Assembly: GCF_002878395.1 (NCBI RefSeq)
Contig: NC_061114.1
Location: forward strand, 144,390,339-144,454,338
Direction of reading: 5' to 3'
Length of the DNA stretch: 64,000 nucleotides
Source of the DNA: Capsicum annuum
Taxonomy: Eukaryota; Streptophyta; Magnoliopsida; Solanales; Solanaceae
Below the pieces are notes generated by a model. It searched no databases, was not told the origin of the DNA, and worked only from the letters and a program-made list of their open reading frames with translations. Every line of letters starts with the position of its first letter. Position 1 is the first letter of the stretch. The position numbers and the translations under genes were made by a program. This document shows, piece by piece, positions 22,297 through 35,039 of this stretch.

Positions 22297-23040
22297 TCTA
22301 TATATATTCAAATGGACATATCCCTTTTAGTAATAAAGAGCACGGAATCACCCTATTGGGAAACACTAGGAAAAATAAAACCTTTATCAAGGAGATCTTT
22401 CAACTGCTCTTAAGTTATTTCAAATTAGCCAGAGCCATTAAATAAAACGGGATTGAGATAGGACAAGTGTCCTAAAGAAGATCGATCCTAAAATCAATTT
22501 CCCTATTAGGAGGAACACCAAAAAGATCATTAGGGAATACTTCAGGAAACTCACAAACCACAAAGAGGTATTGCAATGATGGACCTTTGGAACTAGACTT
22601 TTTAACATGCACTAAATGGTATAGATACCCCTTTATTAACCACCAGGATCTAACATACGAAATTAAACTTCCCTTAGGCTCTAGGGAACTACCTTTATAC
22701 TTAATCACCAGCTCATTCGGGAATTTAAAATTAACCCTTTGAGTTGGACAATCTTGAGAGACATAACACGAATAGAACTAATACGCCCTTAGGATAATAT
22801 CAAAATCAACTATATCCAATTTTCTTAAGTCTACCAAGGTCTCTCTACCACAGATAGATACCACACAACCCCTATAAACTCTTCTAGAAACAAAAGAATC
22901 ACCTACCACGGTGGACACACAAAAGGGGTCTCAAATACTATCAGGAAAAAAATCGAAATGAACAGACATATATGGGATCACATAATTAAGAATAAACCTT
23001 TGATCAAGAAGACAATACACATCATGGGGAAAGAGTTGTA
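22297..23040 (-). pseudogene. Protease and start of RT, element F
   Basis: Minus strand. The aspartic protease region starts near 23040 ('VYCLLDQRFILNYV', where the active-site D-x-G has become D-Q-R). It continues through 'VDFDIILR' at about 22830. The linker and RT start follow almost without breaks at 22708-22472 ('[12 protein letters not shown]..', '[15 protein letters not shown]', 'IDFRIDLL'). RT block 1 is at about 22350 ('PSVSQ.GDSVLFI'). Reading stops at 22297, where LTR G begins, so the catalytic part of RT, RNase H and integrase are missing from this side. Confidence 0.8.
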
Positions 23041-23209
23041 ACATACCAGTAATAGTGCCCAGAGATACATCAGATTCCTAGAAATTTACAAGAGCATAAA
23101 GGTGATTTTGACAAGAGTCAGAGCTAGAATTAGCACCCTTGGTGTAGAAGCTAAAGACGTAGCAACTGAAACCTTATTAGCCCCAATAGCATCCCTGACT
23201 GATGGACAA

Positions 23210-24385
23210 TTCTACTACAGGTGGCCTAACTGGCCATACTTTAAGAACTTATTCATCTCTTCTCACTAAATCCATGATGCACCTACCCACAAAAATAACA
23301 AAGGGGGATAAGATGGGGCTGAATGAGCTCCACTAGCTTGACACTAGGAACCCTATGCTCTGGGACCATCACAATTCTTGAAATGCAAATTATCGGATGG
23401 CTTAGTATATGGAGTACTAGTCATAGAATAAGAACCATAATTTCCCTAGGTCTTCTTCTTATACCACTGGTTGCCATCACTACCACAATTTTTCTAACCT
23501 CCACCCTATTATGAGTACTACAACTTCATACTCTGCCTCTCCCTAATTTCTCCTTACTTTTTATTTTCATCCTCCACTTATTACATGACACCTCCAACCT
23601 AGAAATATCCATGTCCTTGTTGAACAAGTCGACCTTGCATTCTAACACTATGTCATGGGATATTCCAGAAGCAAACCTCTTCATCCTCGCCCACACAAAA
23701 GACAATAACTCAGGAGCATCACGGGATAGCTAGTGAAACATTATGGCATACTCTGTATCAATTATCTTGCCTTGAGTCAAATTCAAAAAATACTTGGCCT
23801 TTGTTTTTCTTAACTCTTGAGAAAAGTAACGGTCAAGGAAGGTACCAGAAAAGTCATCCTATAGGGCTACCTCATTATCATCACCTCTCGACTTTTCTCG
23901 CTCCTCATTCACTTATATGCCACATCCTTTAACTGATATACGACAAACTCAAAACCTTTAGAGTTATAAGCCTGCATTACTATAAAAATCCTTTCCAACT
24001 CATCAATAAACCCTTAAGGATCCTTCTCAAGCTTACAACCAATTAAAATTAGAGGTTTAAGCCTCATGAACTGACCAACTCTAGTGGTCATTAAATAAGG
24101 AACAACAACACCTTCATGTTCAAAGTAGTGAGATTAAGAGTTCACCAACTGAGTCAAAAGGTGAGGAAAGCGATGGAATTTTGCAAGAGCAAAATCTCCC
24201 TGAGGTGACTAATCATGACTGTCACCAGCTGGAGAGGGATCAGTAGGAACCAGTGGAACCCCATGAGTGAAATTAGGGTTAGGGACCCTAAACTTGGTCC
24301 GTACTCTATAAGTAGAATGAGCTCCGTCAATATTATCTCAGATAGGACAAAAGATTTTGTGTGCATCAGATCTTAGTGAAGGCAT
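23210..24385 (-). pseudogene. gag of element F
   Basis: Minus-strand gag from the ATG at 24385 (MPSLRSDAHK then a stop). The capsid C-terminal part is readable at about 23700-23600 ('MKRFASGISHDIVLECKVDL', then 'FNKDMDISRLEV'), the standard gypsy gag motif. A degenerate zinc knuckle near 23255-23215 reads 'YGQLGHL..NCPS', so at least one Cys is lost. Many stops are present. The primer site lies about 195 bases upstream. Confidence 0.7.
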
Positions 24386-24579
24386 GATCTGAAATACGAA
24401 CATATGGGTATTAGGATATTCAAGACCTTTGACTCAATAGCCTAAAATTAGATCATAAGAAAAGGAAAACATTCCTAAATGCCTTGTAGCCTCTACCTTG
24501 TAAGTGTAGAGAGCTTCAGACACAAAAAAGAAACTCTACTTGACATTGATTTTTAGACACCCATTGACACCAAAGCTAG

Positions 24580-24591
24580 GCTCTGATAATA
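24580..24591 (-). promoter_or_regulatory. Primer binding site of element F
   Basis: Minus strand attatcagagc preceded by 'gat', cf. tggtatcagagc. It sets the minus orientation of F and marks the end of its 5' LTR. Confidence 0.65.
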
Positions 24592-24596
24592 TCTTT

Positions 24597-26871
24597 TCCA
24601 AGACTGAAACTAGGGCCTGGGTGTGATATGCGTCCCAATTCTGCCTAGGATTGGGGATCACCCCATTAGCTAACGATAAGAAGCATACACAAACATAGGA
24701 TAACATATAAGTTTTGATAATAAAATATTATAGAGTGAATAGTGACTCAAAAGTATATGCATGACAACAACCAAAATAATCCATAAAAATCCACAAGGCA
24801 TCTATACCAATAAACAACCTACATTAGAACATACCTTCGACTCTGACAATGTCTATAAAAATGATAATGTTAATATGAAGTCTTTAATTCTACTTTATTA
24901 TAGGAAACTGGTAGAACGATCTAGTCTTCTAGAGGATTAAAGTTCACTACTTCACAGTAAATGACTGATGAACCGAACCAATCCACCTAACACTGGATAG
25001 GAAAAGTAAAATTGCATTCAAACCCTATATCGCATGGGAATACTACATCCAGAGAAGGATAGTGGGTTTAGTGCTAGCTTGTTTCTCAGGGATAAGTGGT
25101 AAAATAATGCCATGATCAAAAATTCAAAAGTTATCAAAATGCAATTCACATGATCACATGAATATACATATATATATCAAATTCTGGGATTGGGTACAAG
25201 GCTTATGATACACTTTAAAATAATTAACTTGAACTATATATCATAACTATCATAATAAGGGACCCATGGGTTATATGGGTCTATCTCTCCCCTAGCTAAA
25301 AGGGCCCCAGTACGTGTGGCCGCATAAACCATAGAATAATTACTTATGCATATGCACTATGGGGAACTCAAGCCTCCTAGAATACATCAAGAGTTACATA
25401 AGTACTCAGTCATATGACATGGGGGACTCATACCACTCGATCATTTAGACCCCTACATCGTCAAGCCTGATTTCTAGTATTAGCCCCTCGGGACCTCCAC
25501 TTTCATAGCATAGCTATAGAACAATAATTATAGCCGAGTAAAAACATTTTTTCATATTCCCAATAATTAAACAAGTAGTCATTTGTTAAGGCTAAAACAA
25601 GTTGTCTTGTCACAATGACTGTAGCTTGCAACTGCATATAACTTAGCCAAATTAATAAATTTTCCAATAGGACTCTAACCTACTTATCTAATGAGACTCC
25701 AAAGTTCTACTTAGAAACTAAACCATGTAGCCAAGTGGGACTCTAACCTAACTATCCCATAAGAATCCAAAGTCCCAAGTACGAACCAAATTATCTTGCC
25801 AAGTGGGATTCTAACTCCTCGACCAATAAGCCTATAATATTTTTAATTCAAATTAAATCCATGGCCATCAATGCCTTTTTAAAAGTTAATTCAGGTTCCA
25901 TTACTTTTTAATACTATGTAAGGTTTCAAAATACTTTTCAATAAGAAAATTCTCACGTTCAAAGCTAATTTCATAAGATTTGGTTGAGGTTGTTGTAAGC
26001 TTCAAATCATTAAGTCATAAAAATTGGGGAAGGCAACATTCCCCATTCAATTCACACATCCCTACACCAAATTGGTCTCATAACCTCAAGTTAAAACATA
26101 AATAATGCATATGTAAACATGAAATATCACATAAAAAACAATTATTCAAACCCTCAACCCATATCCAAAAACAAACAATTAAACCACATGAGTAACCATT
26201 TAAGAACATTATTTTAATAAAATAAGTTTTGGGGAAAAAGGTTCATGGTTTAAAGGATAACAATTTGGGAGGAAATTTGCCCTTGGGAGTTCTAGACAAC
26301 CAATCTTACAAAAACCCTAACTCTCTTCCTTAAGATAATTTATGAAAATAGAGAAGTTATTTTTATGTGTTATGGAGAGGAATGGTGCCAATAAAGTTTT
26401 AAAGTCTTATATTATGTTTAGTAAAATGGGGAAGTTTCAAAAATGCCCTTAATTTAAAAGGTAAAAAATTGCCACTAGTGACTATGGGTCGCTATAAGAC
26501 TCGTAAGAATTAACTACAACTATTAGGGTTCGGGTTAGAATCAAGTTAGAAACTTTTGGTTACAAGCTGGTCACCCTATGATTGGTACCTTACAACTCGT
26601 ATATAGTCATTAAAACTCGTTGAGTCTAGGCGTACTAATGGCAGAACACTTTGGGCATCATACTGGGTTGGCTATGGAAGGTGGCTATACGACTTGTAAT
26701 GAGTCATTACAACTCGTTACCTCAAGTAATAGCCAAGAAAACAACTTAGGAAAAACTCATTGGACACCCTATGATTTGTGTCCTATGACCCATCAAGACA
26801 CCTTACGATTTATAGGGTGAGTGATACTTAGAACAGAGAGTTCGAAAACTCAAAATCTTCAATGGCAAACA
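24597..26871 (-). repeat. 5' LTR of element F
   Basis: About 2.27 kb on the minus strand, from tgtttgccattgaagatttt (26871 leftward) to near 24597. It shares with LTRs E and C the 'gacccatataacccatggg' context (25260-25300) and U3 words such as gacttgta / actcgtaa at 26490-26740. The open frame at 26620-26820 is LTR sequence, not a gene. Confidence 0.65.
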
Positions 26872-29054
26872 CCTAGGGGATCACATAAGGTATCACGTAT
26901 GTGACATATGGTCTCTTAACAAGTAGTCACTTAAGTGATCCGAAGATCTCATATGAAATACACGCATCCCTTAAATACCTATGTTTCTCTATTATTCACC
27001 ATTTTAAGACTCGGACCGTAGAGTTTCATGATTTTCAGTAATTTAGTCCATTTCTATGCTTAGCTAAGCTCCAAAACACAAATTTTAGCTAATTTCTTTT
27101 AATTTTATCAGTTGAATCTTGTTTAAATGAGGAAATAATAGTGGGAATTCGAGATTTAGGACTTGAAGGCTTTAAAACTATATTTCTTTAATTTAAAACC
27201 CTAATTTCGACCTATTTTCACTTGGGTAAGTTTCTAATCTTATAATTATCACTTTTATCTCAATTTCATCTTCAAAACAACTTGAACTCTCAATTTTTCA
27301 AAATGAGTTTTTGGGTTTATTCTAGTAAAGCTTGAAAAGGGTTTTTTATGGATTTGAACCTCATTTTTAACTTCTTTTCACTTGGGTTTTCATCTATAGA
27401 CTACTATGAGTATGGGGAAAGTGCTAAAAGATAAAATTATGATTTTACCCTTTTTTTGAAAACCCACTTTAGAGGTCCGTTTTGACCCCGACTCAAAATT
27501 AGGCAATATAGGTATCATTGAATTTCTTTTGATGCATAGATTCTATATTTCTATGTCTTAGTTGATTTTGTGTTCGTTCGTGGGAGTAAGACTTTAGACT
27601 AAAGGATTTTAGATCAATTTTCAATATTTAAGGTAGGTTGTGACTTAATTTTCTTTCGACTGGACAGGGTAGTTAATTTTTATACAAAATCATGTTAAGG
27701 TTGTGAGAACTAATCATGAAAAATGACTATATTTATAATTTTTTACCCATGTATGGGCCAATATAGTGATGTTATTTGATGATTTTTGAACGTTATTTGC
27801 TATGTGTTATCGTGTGGGGTCCTGTATAATATTATTGGCCTTGTATACGTGGCATAAGTTGTATCTTGTTTGATGAAAAATACTAATGTGGTATCAATGG
27901 TGACTTTTAAATGTATTTCATTTTATTAGCATATCGATTATGTTGGATTCAAGGATGTTTGGATTAATGAATGGATTCTGTCTTACTTGGTTGGTATATT
28001 GGTTGGATATAGAATTTCTCATTTTGTTGGTTATGCATATTACATCCTCATATGATTTCAATCTTGAAACATTAGTACCTCTATGGAAATACTAGGAAAA
28101 CTTGATTTTTCTGATAGAAAATGTGTTATTTTTAAAACCCTTTATCGATGTATGTAACGAAGAGAAGATAAGGATATTGGTATTGGATGTTAGTTGTGTA
28201 TGTGTGGACGAACCACCTATCGGCCCTACAACTAAAATATTTAGCTTCATATGTGTATACAAATTTTTTGAGATGACCTCCTGCATCATATCATCATCAT
28301 CATCATCATCCCTATTGAATTTTTATATATATTATACCTTTATTTGTGTTGCATAATCTCCCTTGATGTATACCTGTTTATGTGTATTTCCTCCATTGTA
28401 CTTATTTATGAGATATATGTATACTTTTATTCCTTTCTCATAATTACTATGGTGTATGTTATATTATAGAATCACTAGTGGAAAAAGTATGGGGCATCAT
28501 CTGGTAGATTTTTTGGTTGTAGGTGACGTACCCGTAGTATGTATTTTTTATTCTCTATTTTCTACTTTGCTCATTCAACCTATGATACCTACTGGGTACA
28601 ACTGGATTATACTCACCCCTAATGTGATCTTTCAATATAGATCATAGTTCAAGTGGGAATTAATGTTGTTGATTTGAGCTGTACTTTAGAGCGATTTGAG
28701 GTAGCGGTTGGATTCTTGCTTCTGGAGTCCACTACTACCTTTCATTATTTAGAGTATGCCTTTATTTGTATTCACAGATAGAGTTTTTCGTCTTTTGGAT
28801 ATCTTATGTATCTTTGATCTTGATTTATACTAGTTATTTTATTACATCGTGACACCGGGTTTTGGTTTTTGGTTTGGATCATTGACAATGTAGTTAAATT
28901 TTACTATGTTTGATTGTGGTTAGACTCCACTCTAGGAGTTTGCATTGGTTTTGATATCATTTTTCTCAATTCATATCTATTTGGATGATAGACTTATACG
29001 TCAAGGCTTTCTACGATAAGTGCCATCATGGCCTTTCATTTTTGGGTCATGACA
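26872..29054 (+). repeat. 5' LTR of element D, 5'-truncated
   Basis: H-type LTR ending ..gggtcatgaca at 29054 with a primer site after it. Compared with LTR H it lacks roughly the first 400-500 bases, because minus-strand F abuts it at 26871. U3 words (tcacttaagtgatc) are at 26925-26945. A (atc)n run lies at 28290-28312. The short frames at 28092-28647 are chance. Confidence 0.7.
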
Positions 29055-29135
29055 AATTAGCATAAGAGTAGATAGGTTCATATGTATAAGGGTCATGACT
29101 AATTAGTATAAGAGCAGACAGGTTCATATGTATAA
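29044..29135 (+). repeat. 46-bp tandem duplication over D primer site and A start
   Basis: Units 29044-29089 and 29090-29135 match at 42 of 46 positions (gggtcatgac.aattag..). Each contains the last bases of the D LTR, its primer site and 'ttcatatgtataa'. The final 7 bases of the second copy are already inside LTR A. Confidence 0.9.
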
Positions 29136-31594
29136 GACCCCACAAAATTCTAAGCTTAATTCAGTTTTGTATAAGCTAGTAAGGGGTCCCCGACTTGAAA
29201 AAATTCAGCTAAGTGTTCATACTTAGAGTTATTTTAACCTTCATAAGTTGGTGATCCTTTTCCATGACCCTTATGGCCTTTAAATATCAATTTTTAGGTT
29301 AATTCATGATGAACAATGTCAAAAGGTGTTTGCAAACAACTTTTGTATTTTTCGAACTTCATTTGAGACACATTTGGAAGTCCATACCTGTGGATCGACG
29401 CGATCTCGACATGCCACATCACCCATCATGTCGATGAGTATTTTTCCCTAGCTCCCAGTGCAAATTCTAGTGAGTTAATGCAGACTTCATATGGCACATC
29501 GACTATAGCGTCAACCCCATCGATGTGATGCATCAGTTTATGCATCGCTGGGCATGTTTCTATGTAATTAAAACAGCATCCAAAGGGGTATTTAGGACAT
29601 TTTCCCATTTTGAATTAGCCCCTAAGACACGAAATTCTGCCCTCACAAAGCAAATTATACTCTTTTCTCTAAATAATTCAAGAACAAACCCTAGGGCTAT
29701 CAACCCAAGATTAAAATCCCAAGGATTTGAACCACCAATCTTTAATAATTCAGACATTGAGGTATATCAAGTGTTCATCTAAGGGTTTCCTTCTACACTT
29801 GGAGTTCAAGAAACCCTTTTTACCTTAAGTTTACCAGTTCAATGAATTTCATGGTTGGATTTGAATGTGATCATGATTTCTATGTTAATGGAGTTCCTAT
29901 TCCATGATTAGTTGCCAAATTTGTATAAAATTGTTTATTATATGTGTTTGCGTCATGAGAATTTGTATTAAAACCTTAGAATTATGAATTTGGTAACTAA
30001 AACTATAATGCCCCCTAGTTGTTTAGTATTGTGTGCATATACTATACCTTCAAAGTGTTTGGTGGATATTCATATGAGTTTATTAGTTGTCCCATCATAT
30101 TAGCATGTATACAAGTTCATGTTATGCAAGTGTTTGTCAAAATTCTTAAATGAAAGAATAGTGATCAAGTAATTAGTTATCATGTGTCGAGATTATGCTA
30201 TGTCTTATAGTCTGTGCTATCGTATCCTTGGGTATTTAGTACCCAAAAATCTAGTTGTTTACCTTGAGCTATAGGAGCTATAGAATAGAATCAATAGTAT
30301 CATGATCATTAATTTAGTAATAAACTTAGCACCTATTAGAGTTTAGTCAGTTAACAAAATTTAGTAGTATTCCATCAGTTAGTGGATTCTAGAGAACTCA
30401 GTCAGACAGTATGAATCAGCAACAGATCAGTCCAACCTAGCACAGTTTAGAATTTAGTCCAATCTCTATTAAGTTGGGAGTAAGATTTAGCACTTAGTGA
30501 ACCTAAGGATGGGGACTCACCTGCCAGTAGAGGGTGTGATCCTTAGAAGCAGTCTTTGTGTTCCAGAACTACGTAGCCAGTGTAGGTTGAGACATCGACC
30601 TGCTAGTTGAGGGTTGATGAGGTTTCCTACCTGCCAGTTGAGGGTACCACCATTCTTATTCAGAGCACCTTCCAGATAAGGGTGACTCAGCTTGTCTTTA
30701 CCTATGGCACGGTACTGACACCCTTCCAACTAAAGTTACAGTTTGGACCCCAATTCAATAAAAAAGAGGTATGTCGGTTAGATGATTATCTCCCACAACT
30801 TAGTTACAGTCTTCAAAATAGAACTAAGTTCAGTTTAATAGATATTAGGACTATCAAATACAGCCACTCAGTTCAATATAGAACTCAGAATAGTTCCCCA
30901 AAATTAAGACTGTTAGATACAATCACTTAGTTAATAGTAATACAATATCAATAAACTCAGATATCAGTAAACAAGTGATTCCAAATGCAGTATCCAGTGT
31001 TACCATGCCCTCAGTTACAGTTTACATATTTTATGCATGTACTCTCATTTAGTTATACTCATGTTATTCAGTCAGTATTGTTCATGTATATGAACTAATG
31101 TATCTCAGTCTACCTCACTTTGCATACCAGTATAGTCAAAGTACTGACCCATACCTTTTTGTTGCACTATAATGTCTTATATTATAGGTTTAGACGCACG
31201 GCTACCGATTATACTTAGCAGCCCAATCCATCAGCAGCTTACTAGTGGCGAGTCATTATTGTTCGAGGATAAATTTATTATTCTAGTATTTCAGTACTGA
31301 GTTTATTTCAGTGGTCAGAGTTAGTTAGGAACTTGTCCCATCAATTTCCTGTCCAGACAGTAGAGGCTTTTCAGACATAGAGTATTTATAGACAAATATT
31401 TAGTTTTGGTATTAAAGTATTGTACTAGTATTTATTTACAACTTTGAACCTCATGGCAAGTTTCTACCTAATTTTTGCATAACTACAGTATTGTTATTCA
31501 ATTAATGCAGCATGTACTAGTCATAGATTAGCTTGTAGTGCTTAGGGATTATCAGTATCGTGTAGTGCCCAGAGTATAGACTCAGGGCATTACA
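29129..31594 (+). repeat. 5' LTR of element A
   Basis: Starts tgtataagacccc, ends ..cagggcattaca. It pairs with 36729-39172. U3 (29395-29550) has repeated 'gtcgatg / catcga' words. An array of 'acctgccagttgagggt' phrases lies at 30519-30735. The small frames inside (for example 29525-29782 and 30607-30930) recur as broken frames in the other LTRs and are not genes. Confidence 0.9.
30519..30735 (+). repeat. Array of 17-bp phrases in LTR A
   Basis: Imperfect copies of acctgccagttgagggt at 30519 (acctgccagtagagggt), 30598 (acctgctagttgagggt), 30629 (acctgccagttgagggt) and 30667 (accttccagataagggt), with a weaker one near 30720. The same array recurs in the 3' LTR of A (about 38096-38300) and in both LTRs of B (about 45077-45290, 51937-52150). 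Confidence 0.85.
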
Positions 31595-31598
31595 AATA

Positions 31599-31610
31599 TG
31601 GTATTAGAGC
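31599..31610 (+). promoter_or_regulatory. Primer binding site of element A
   Basis: tggtattagagc, one base from tggtatcagagc, 4 bases behind the LTR end. Initiator tRNA-Met type. Confidence 0.85.
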
Positions 31611-31815
31611 CTAAGGTTCAATAGAGTCCTAGAAAGTCTAAAAGCCGTATCTAGTAGAGTCTTGTACATGGGTGTGTAGCTCGCCACACGTATGGTAAGG
31701 AGGCTATCAGATGGTTTAGAAAAGTTTCCCTTCTTTTAGTAATCATGTCGTGCTAGTGAGCACAAGCTCAAGTTAAACTTTTGATATAATCCAAATTTCT
31801 CTTCTGTTTATAGAA

Positions 31816-32975
31816 TATACCTCAAAAGAGAACTAAGGGAAGAGGAACGTGAGACCAGCCAGCACCTCAGCCCATCCTGCTAGATCCCCTAGACGAACAT
31901 GACTCCTATGCTGAATTTAGAGTAGCTTTCACCACTCTAGCTTATTCTGTAGAAGTCCAAAATGAATGTCCAACTACTATTCTGGCCAACCTAGTGGCCA
32001 ATACTGCTACATCTAGGATTTGAGACATTACCCGAATGAACTCTCCATCTTTTATTAGGTGTAAGACAGATGAGGACCCTTAGTAATTTTTTGATCTGGT
32101 GTAGAAAGTTATAGATATTTTCAGAGTGAATTCTATTCAGAGTGTTGATTTGGAAGTATATTAGTTGCAGGATGTGGCTCACTCATAGTTTAAATATTGG
32201 AAAGCAGAAAGGGCCACAGATGTAGGGCCCATTGAGTGGGAGGATTTTGCCACTGCTTTTTTGGATAGGTTCTTCCTATTAGAGTTAAGGGAGGTGAATG
32301 TTTTAGAATTTATTAATCTGATGTAGGGCAACATGATTGTGAAAGAGTATTTTCTCAAGTTTACTCAATTAGCTAGATACGCTCCTTATATGGTAGAAGA
32401 TAGTAGGTCTAGGATGAGTAAGTTTGTGTTTGGAGTTTCTAACAGTGTGGTCAAGGAGTGTAGAACAACAATGCTGATTAAGGAGATGGAAATTTCCAGG
32501 CTCATGATCCATGCTCAGTAGATACAGAAGGCTAAGAATAGGGAGAAAGAGAGCGAGAATAAGAAGTTTCAACTTTGCTGAGGGGGGGAATCGTTTTTAG
32601 TTCTACCCAAAATCCTCAGGTCCGAATCCATCCTCAGCTAGCACTCTAGTGCTAAAATTGATACAGGGTAACAAAGATAGGGCGTTAGTCCCTAGGCTAC
32701 AGGGTAGTGTTAGCAGTGCCTGAACCAATCCTCTTTTCAAGAAATATAGTATAAATCACTAGGGTATCTGCAGGGTTGAAAGTGATATGTGTTTTGGGTA
32801 TGGTAAGCCAGGTCAAAGAGTTCGAGATTGTCCCTAGTCAGGATCCCAGGGTAAACATAACCGTCCCTCAGCTCAGTCTAGTCATCTGAATCAGCAGGGT
32901 GCCGCTTCCAGTGTTATCAGTGGGCAATACCAAAATAGACTGTATGTCCTTCAGTCCTGATAGGATCAAGAAAGT
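31816..32975 (+). pseudogene. gag of element A
   Basis: Aligned with B, the start codon is ATA instead of ATG (atacctcaaaag at 31816 against atgcctccaaag at 46304). Capsid core phrases are readable at 32333-32521 ('KEYFLKFTQLARYAPYMV', 'SRSRMSKFVFG'), typical of Retrotrans_gag. Stops include TAG at 32102, a codon that is also TAG in B. The zinc knuckle at 32788-32829 reads CFGYGKPGQRVRDC, so the second Cys and the His are lost. No Gag could be made. Confidence 0.85.
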
Positions 32976-33310
32976 TCTACTAATGTGGTCACTGGTATGT
33001 TACAAGTTTATGCTTTGCTAGATCTAGGAGCTTATTTATCCTTTGTAACTCTATAGATAGCTGTTGACTTCATATTTAGTCCTGAAATCCTAGAAGAGAC
33101 TTTGTCAGTCTTTAGCCCAATGGGTAAATCTATCATAGCCCAATGGGTATGAAGGAACTATCTAGTTATGGTATCTTAGAGAGTCACTTCAGCAGACTTA
33201 GCAGAATTAGAGATGACAGATTTTGATGTCATTCTTGGCATGGATTAGCTTCATTTGTGCTATGCCTCAGTTGATTGTAGAAACAGAACTGTCTAGTTTC
33301 CATTTTTAAA
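32976..33310 (+). pseudogene. Protease of element A
   Basis: Retropepsin-type region of the polyprotein. The active-site phrase at 33012 reads ALLDLGAYLSFV, so the D-x-G core is kept although the neighbouring residues vary. The flap/C-terminal phrase 'DFDVILGMD' is at 33217-33243, followed by a TAG. Several stops fall on former Gln or Trp codons. Confidence 0.8.
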
Positions 33311-33414
33311 TAAGCCCATCCTTAAATTAAGGGGTAGTACTTCAGCACTTAGGGGTTAGCTTTTTTTCTACCTTAAAGCAAGGAAAATAATATCTAAGGG
33401 ATGTGTCTACCATC

Positions 33415-34830
33415 TCATTCCAGTCCAAGACTCTAGTTTAGAAATGCCTAATCTAGAATCAGTGTTAGTAGTATGTGAATTCCCAAACATATTTCCTGGA
33501 GATCTTACCAGAGTTCCTCCCAAAAGAAAAGTTAACTTGGGAATAGACCTTCTTCTAGATACTCAGCCTATCTCTATTTCTCCATATAGAATGGCTCTAG
33601 CATAACTCAAAGAATTAAAAGAATAGTTCAAAGATCTCCTTGTTAAGGGATTCATTAGACCTAGTGTGTCCCCGTGGGGTTCACCAATTCTATTTATTCA
33701 TAAGAAAGATGGTTCTCTTAGAATGTGTATAGACTACTGTCAGCTAAATAATGTCATGATCAAGAACAGGTATCCACTTCCCAGAATTGATGACTTGTTT
33801 GACCAACTTTAGGGTGCTAGCTATTTTTCTTAAATCGACCTAAGAATAGGCTATTATCAGCTCAGAGTTATAGAATGTGACATTCTAAAAACAACTTTCA
33901 AAACTCTATATGGTTACTTCAAATTCTTAGTCATGTTATTTAGTCTTACTAATACCCCAACAGCTTTCATGGACTTGATGGATTGTGTGTTCAAGCATTA
34001 TTGGACATGTTCGTCATAGTCTTCATAGATGACATCCTTGTCTACTCCCGCAATGAGCATGATTATACAGATCATTTCAGAATAGTATTGCAGACTCTCA
34101 GAAACCATCAACTATTTGCCAAAATCAATAAGTGTGAATTTTGGCTAAGGTTAGTAGCCTTCCTCAACCATATCATTTGCGGTTAGGGCATTAGATTTGA
34201 TCCCCAAAAGACCAAAGTAGTGAGAAACTAGCCCAAACCTATCTCTTTATTATATATCTGGAGTTTCTTAGGTTTGGATAGCTATTATTAATAGTTTGTT
34301 GAGGGATTTTCATCTATTGCATACCCTATATGCATATTGACTCAGAAGAAGGTCAAATTTCAGTGGTCAGATTCTTATGAGAAGAGTCTTCAGGAGTTGA
34401 AACTTGACTCATTACAAACCTAGTTTTGAACCTATCAGGTGGTTTAAATGTCTTTGTTGTGTATTGTGATGCTTCCAAGGTTGGTTTGGGTTTGTTTGGA
34501 TACAAAGAGGTAAGGCCATAGCCTATTCCTCTATATAGCTTAAGCCCCATGAAAAGAACTATCCAACTCATGATCTTGAGTTAGCAACAACTGTATTTGC
34601 CTTAAAGATTTGGAGGCACTATTTGTATGAAGTGCACATGGATGTGTTCAATAACCATAAAAGCCTGCAGTATCTATTATTTTAGAAAGACCTAAACCTC
34701 TATCAGAGAAGGTGGTTGGAGTTGTTGAAAGAATACGACATGAGTGTTCTGTATTATTCAGGCAAGGCCAATATAGTGGCTGATGCTCTTAGTAGGATGT
34801 CTCTGGGTAGTATTGCTCACATGGATGATG
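33415..34830 (+). pseudogene. RT and RNase H of element A
   Basis: RT blocks in order: '[20 protein letters not shown]' near 33657, 'LRMCIDY' near 33718, '[15 protein letters not shown]' near 33765, and the catalytic box FIDD at 34022-34033 inside '[16 protein letters not shown]'. RNase H starts 'FVVYCDASKVGLGL' near 34453. The connection phrase 'YDMSVLYYSGKANIVADALS' is at 34736-34795. The catalytic Asp pair of RT survives, but multiple stops (for example TAG in place of CAG in 'QLQG' near 33810) kill it. Confidence 0.9.
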
Positions 34831-35039
34831 GTAGGAAAAAATTAGCTCTGAAAGTTCATCAGCTTTCCCGACTATGTGTTCACTTAGTCTATTTAGCAGA
34901 AAGTAGTGTATGGGTGTATAATAGTTTAGAATCATCCTTGGTTTCTAAAGTAAAGGAACAGTAGGATAAGGATCTCAGTTTAGTTAAGTTGAAAGAATCA
35001 GTCAGAGATCAGAAGGTAGAGGTTTTATCCCAAGGGGAA

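Noticed and set aside
28285..28315. (atc)n run, and (ta)n(tg)n at 61996-62020, (tta)n at 5368-5385
   Set aside because: Ordinary microsatellites inside LTRs; no further meaning visible.
30519..30735. CRISPR-like array
   Set aside because: Repeats are imperfect, spacing is irregular, and the sequence is part of a plant LTR present in four copies.
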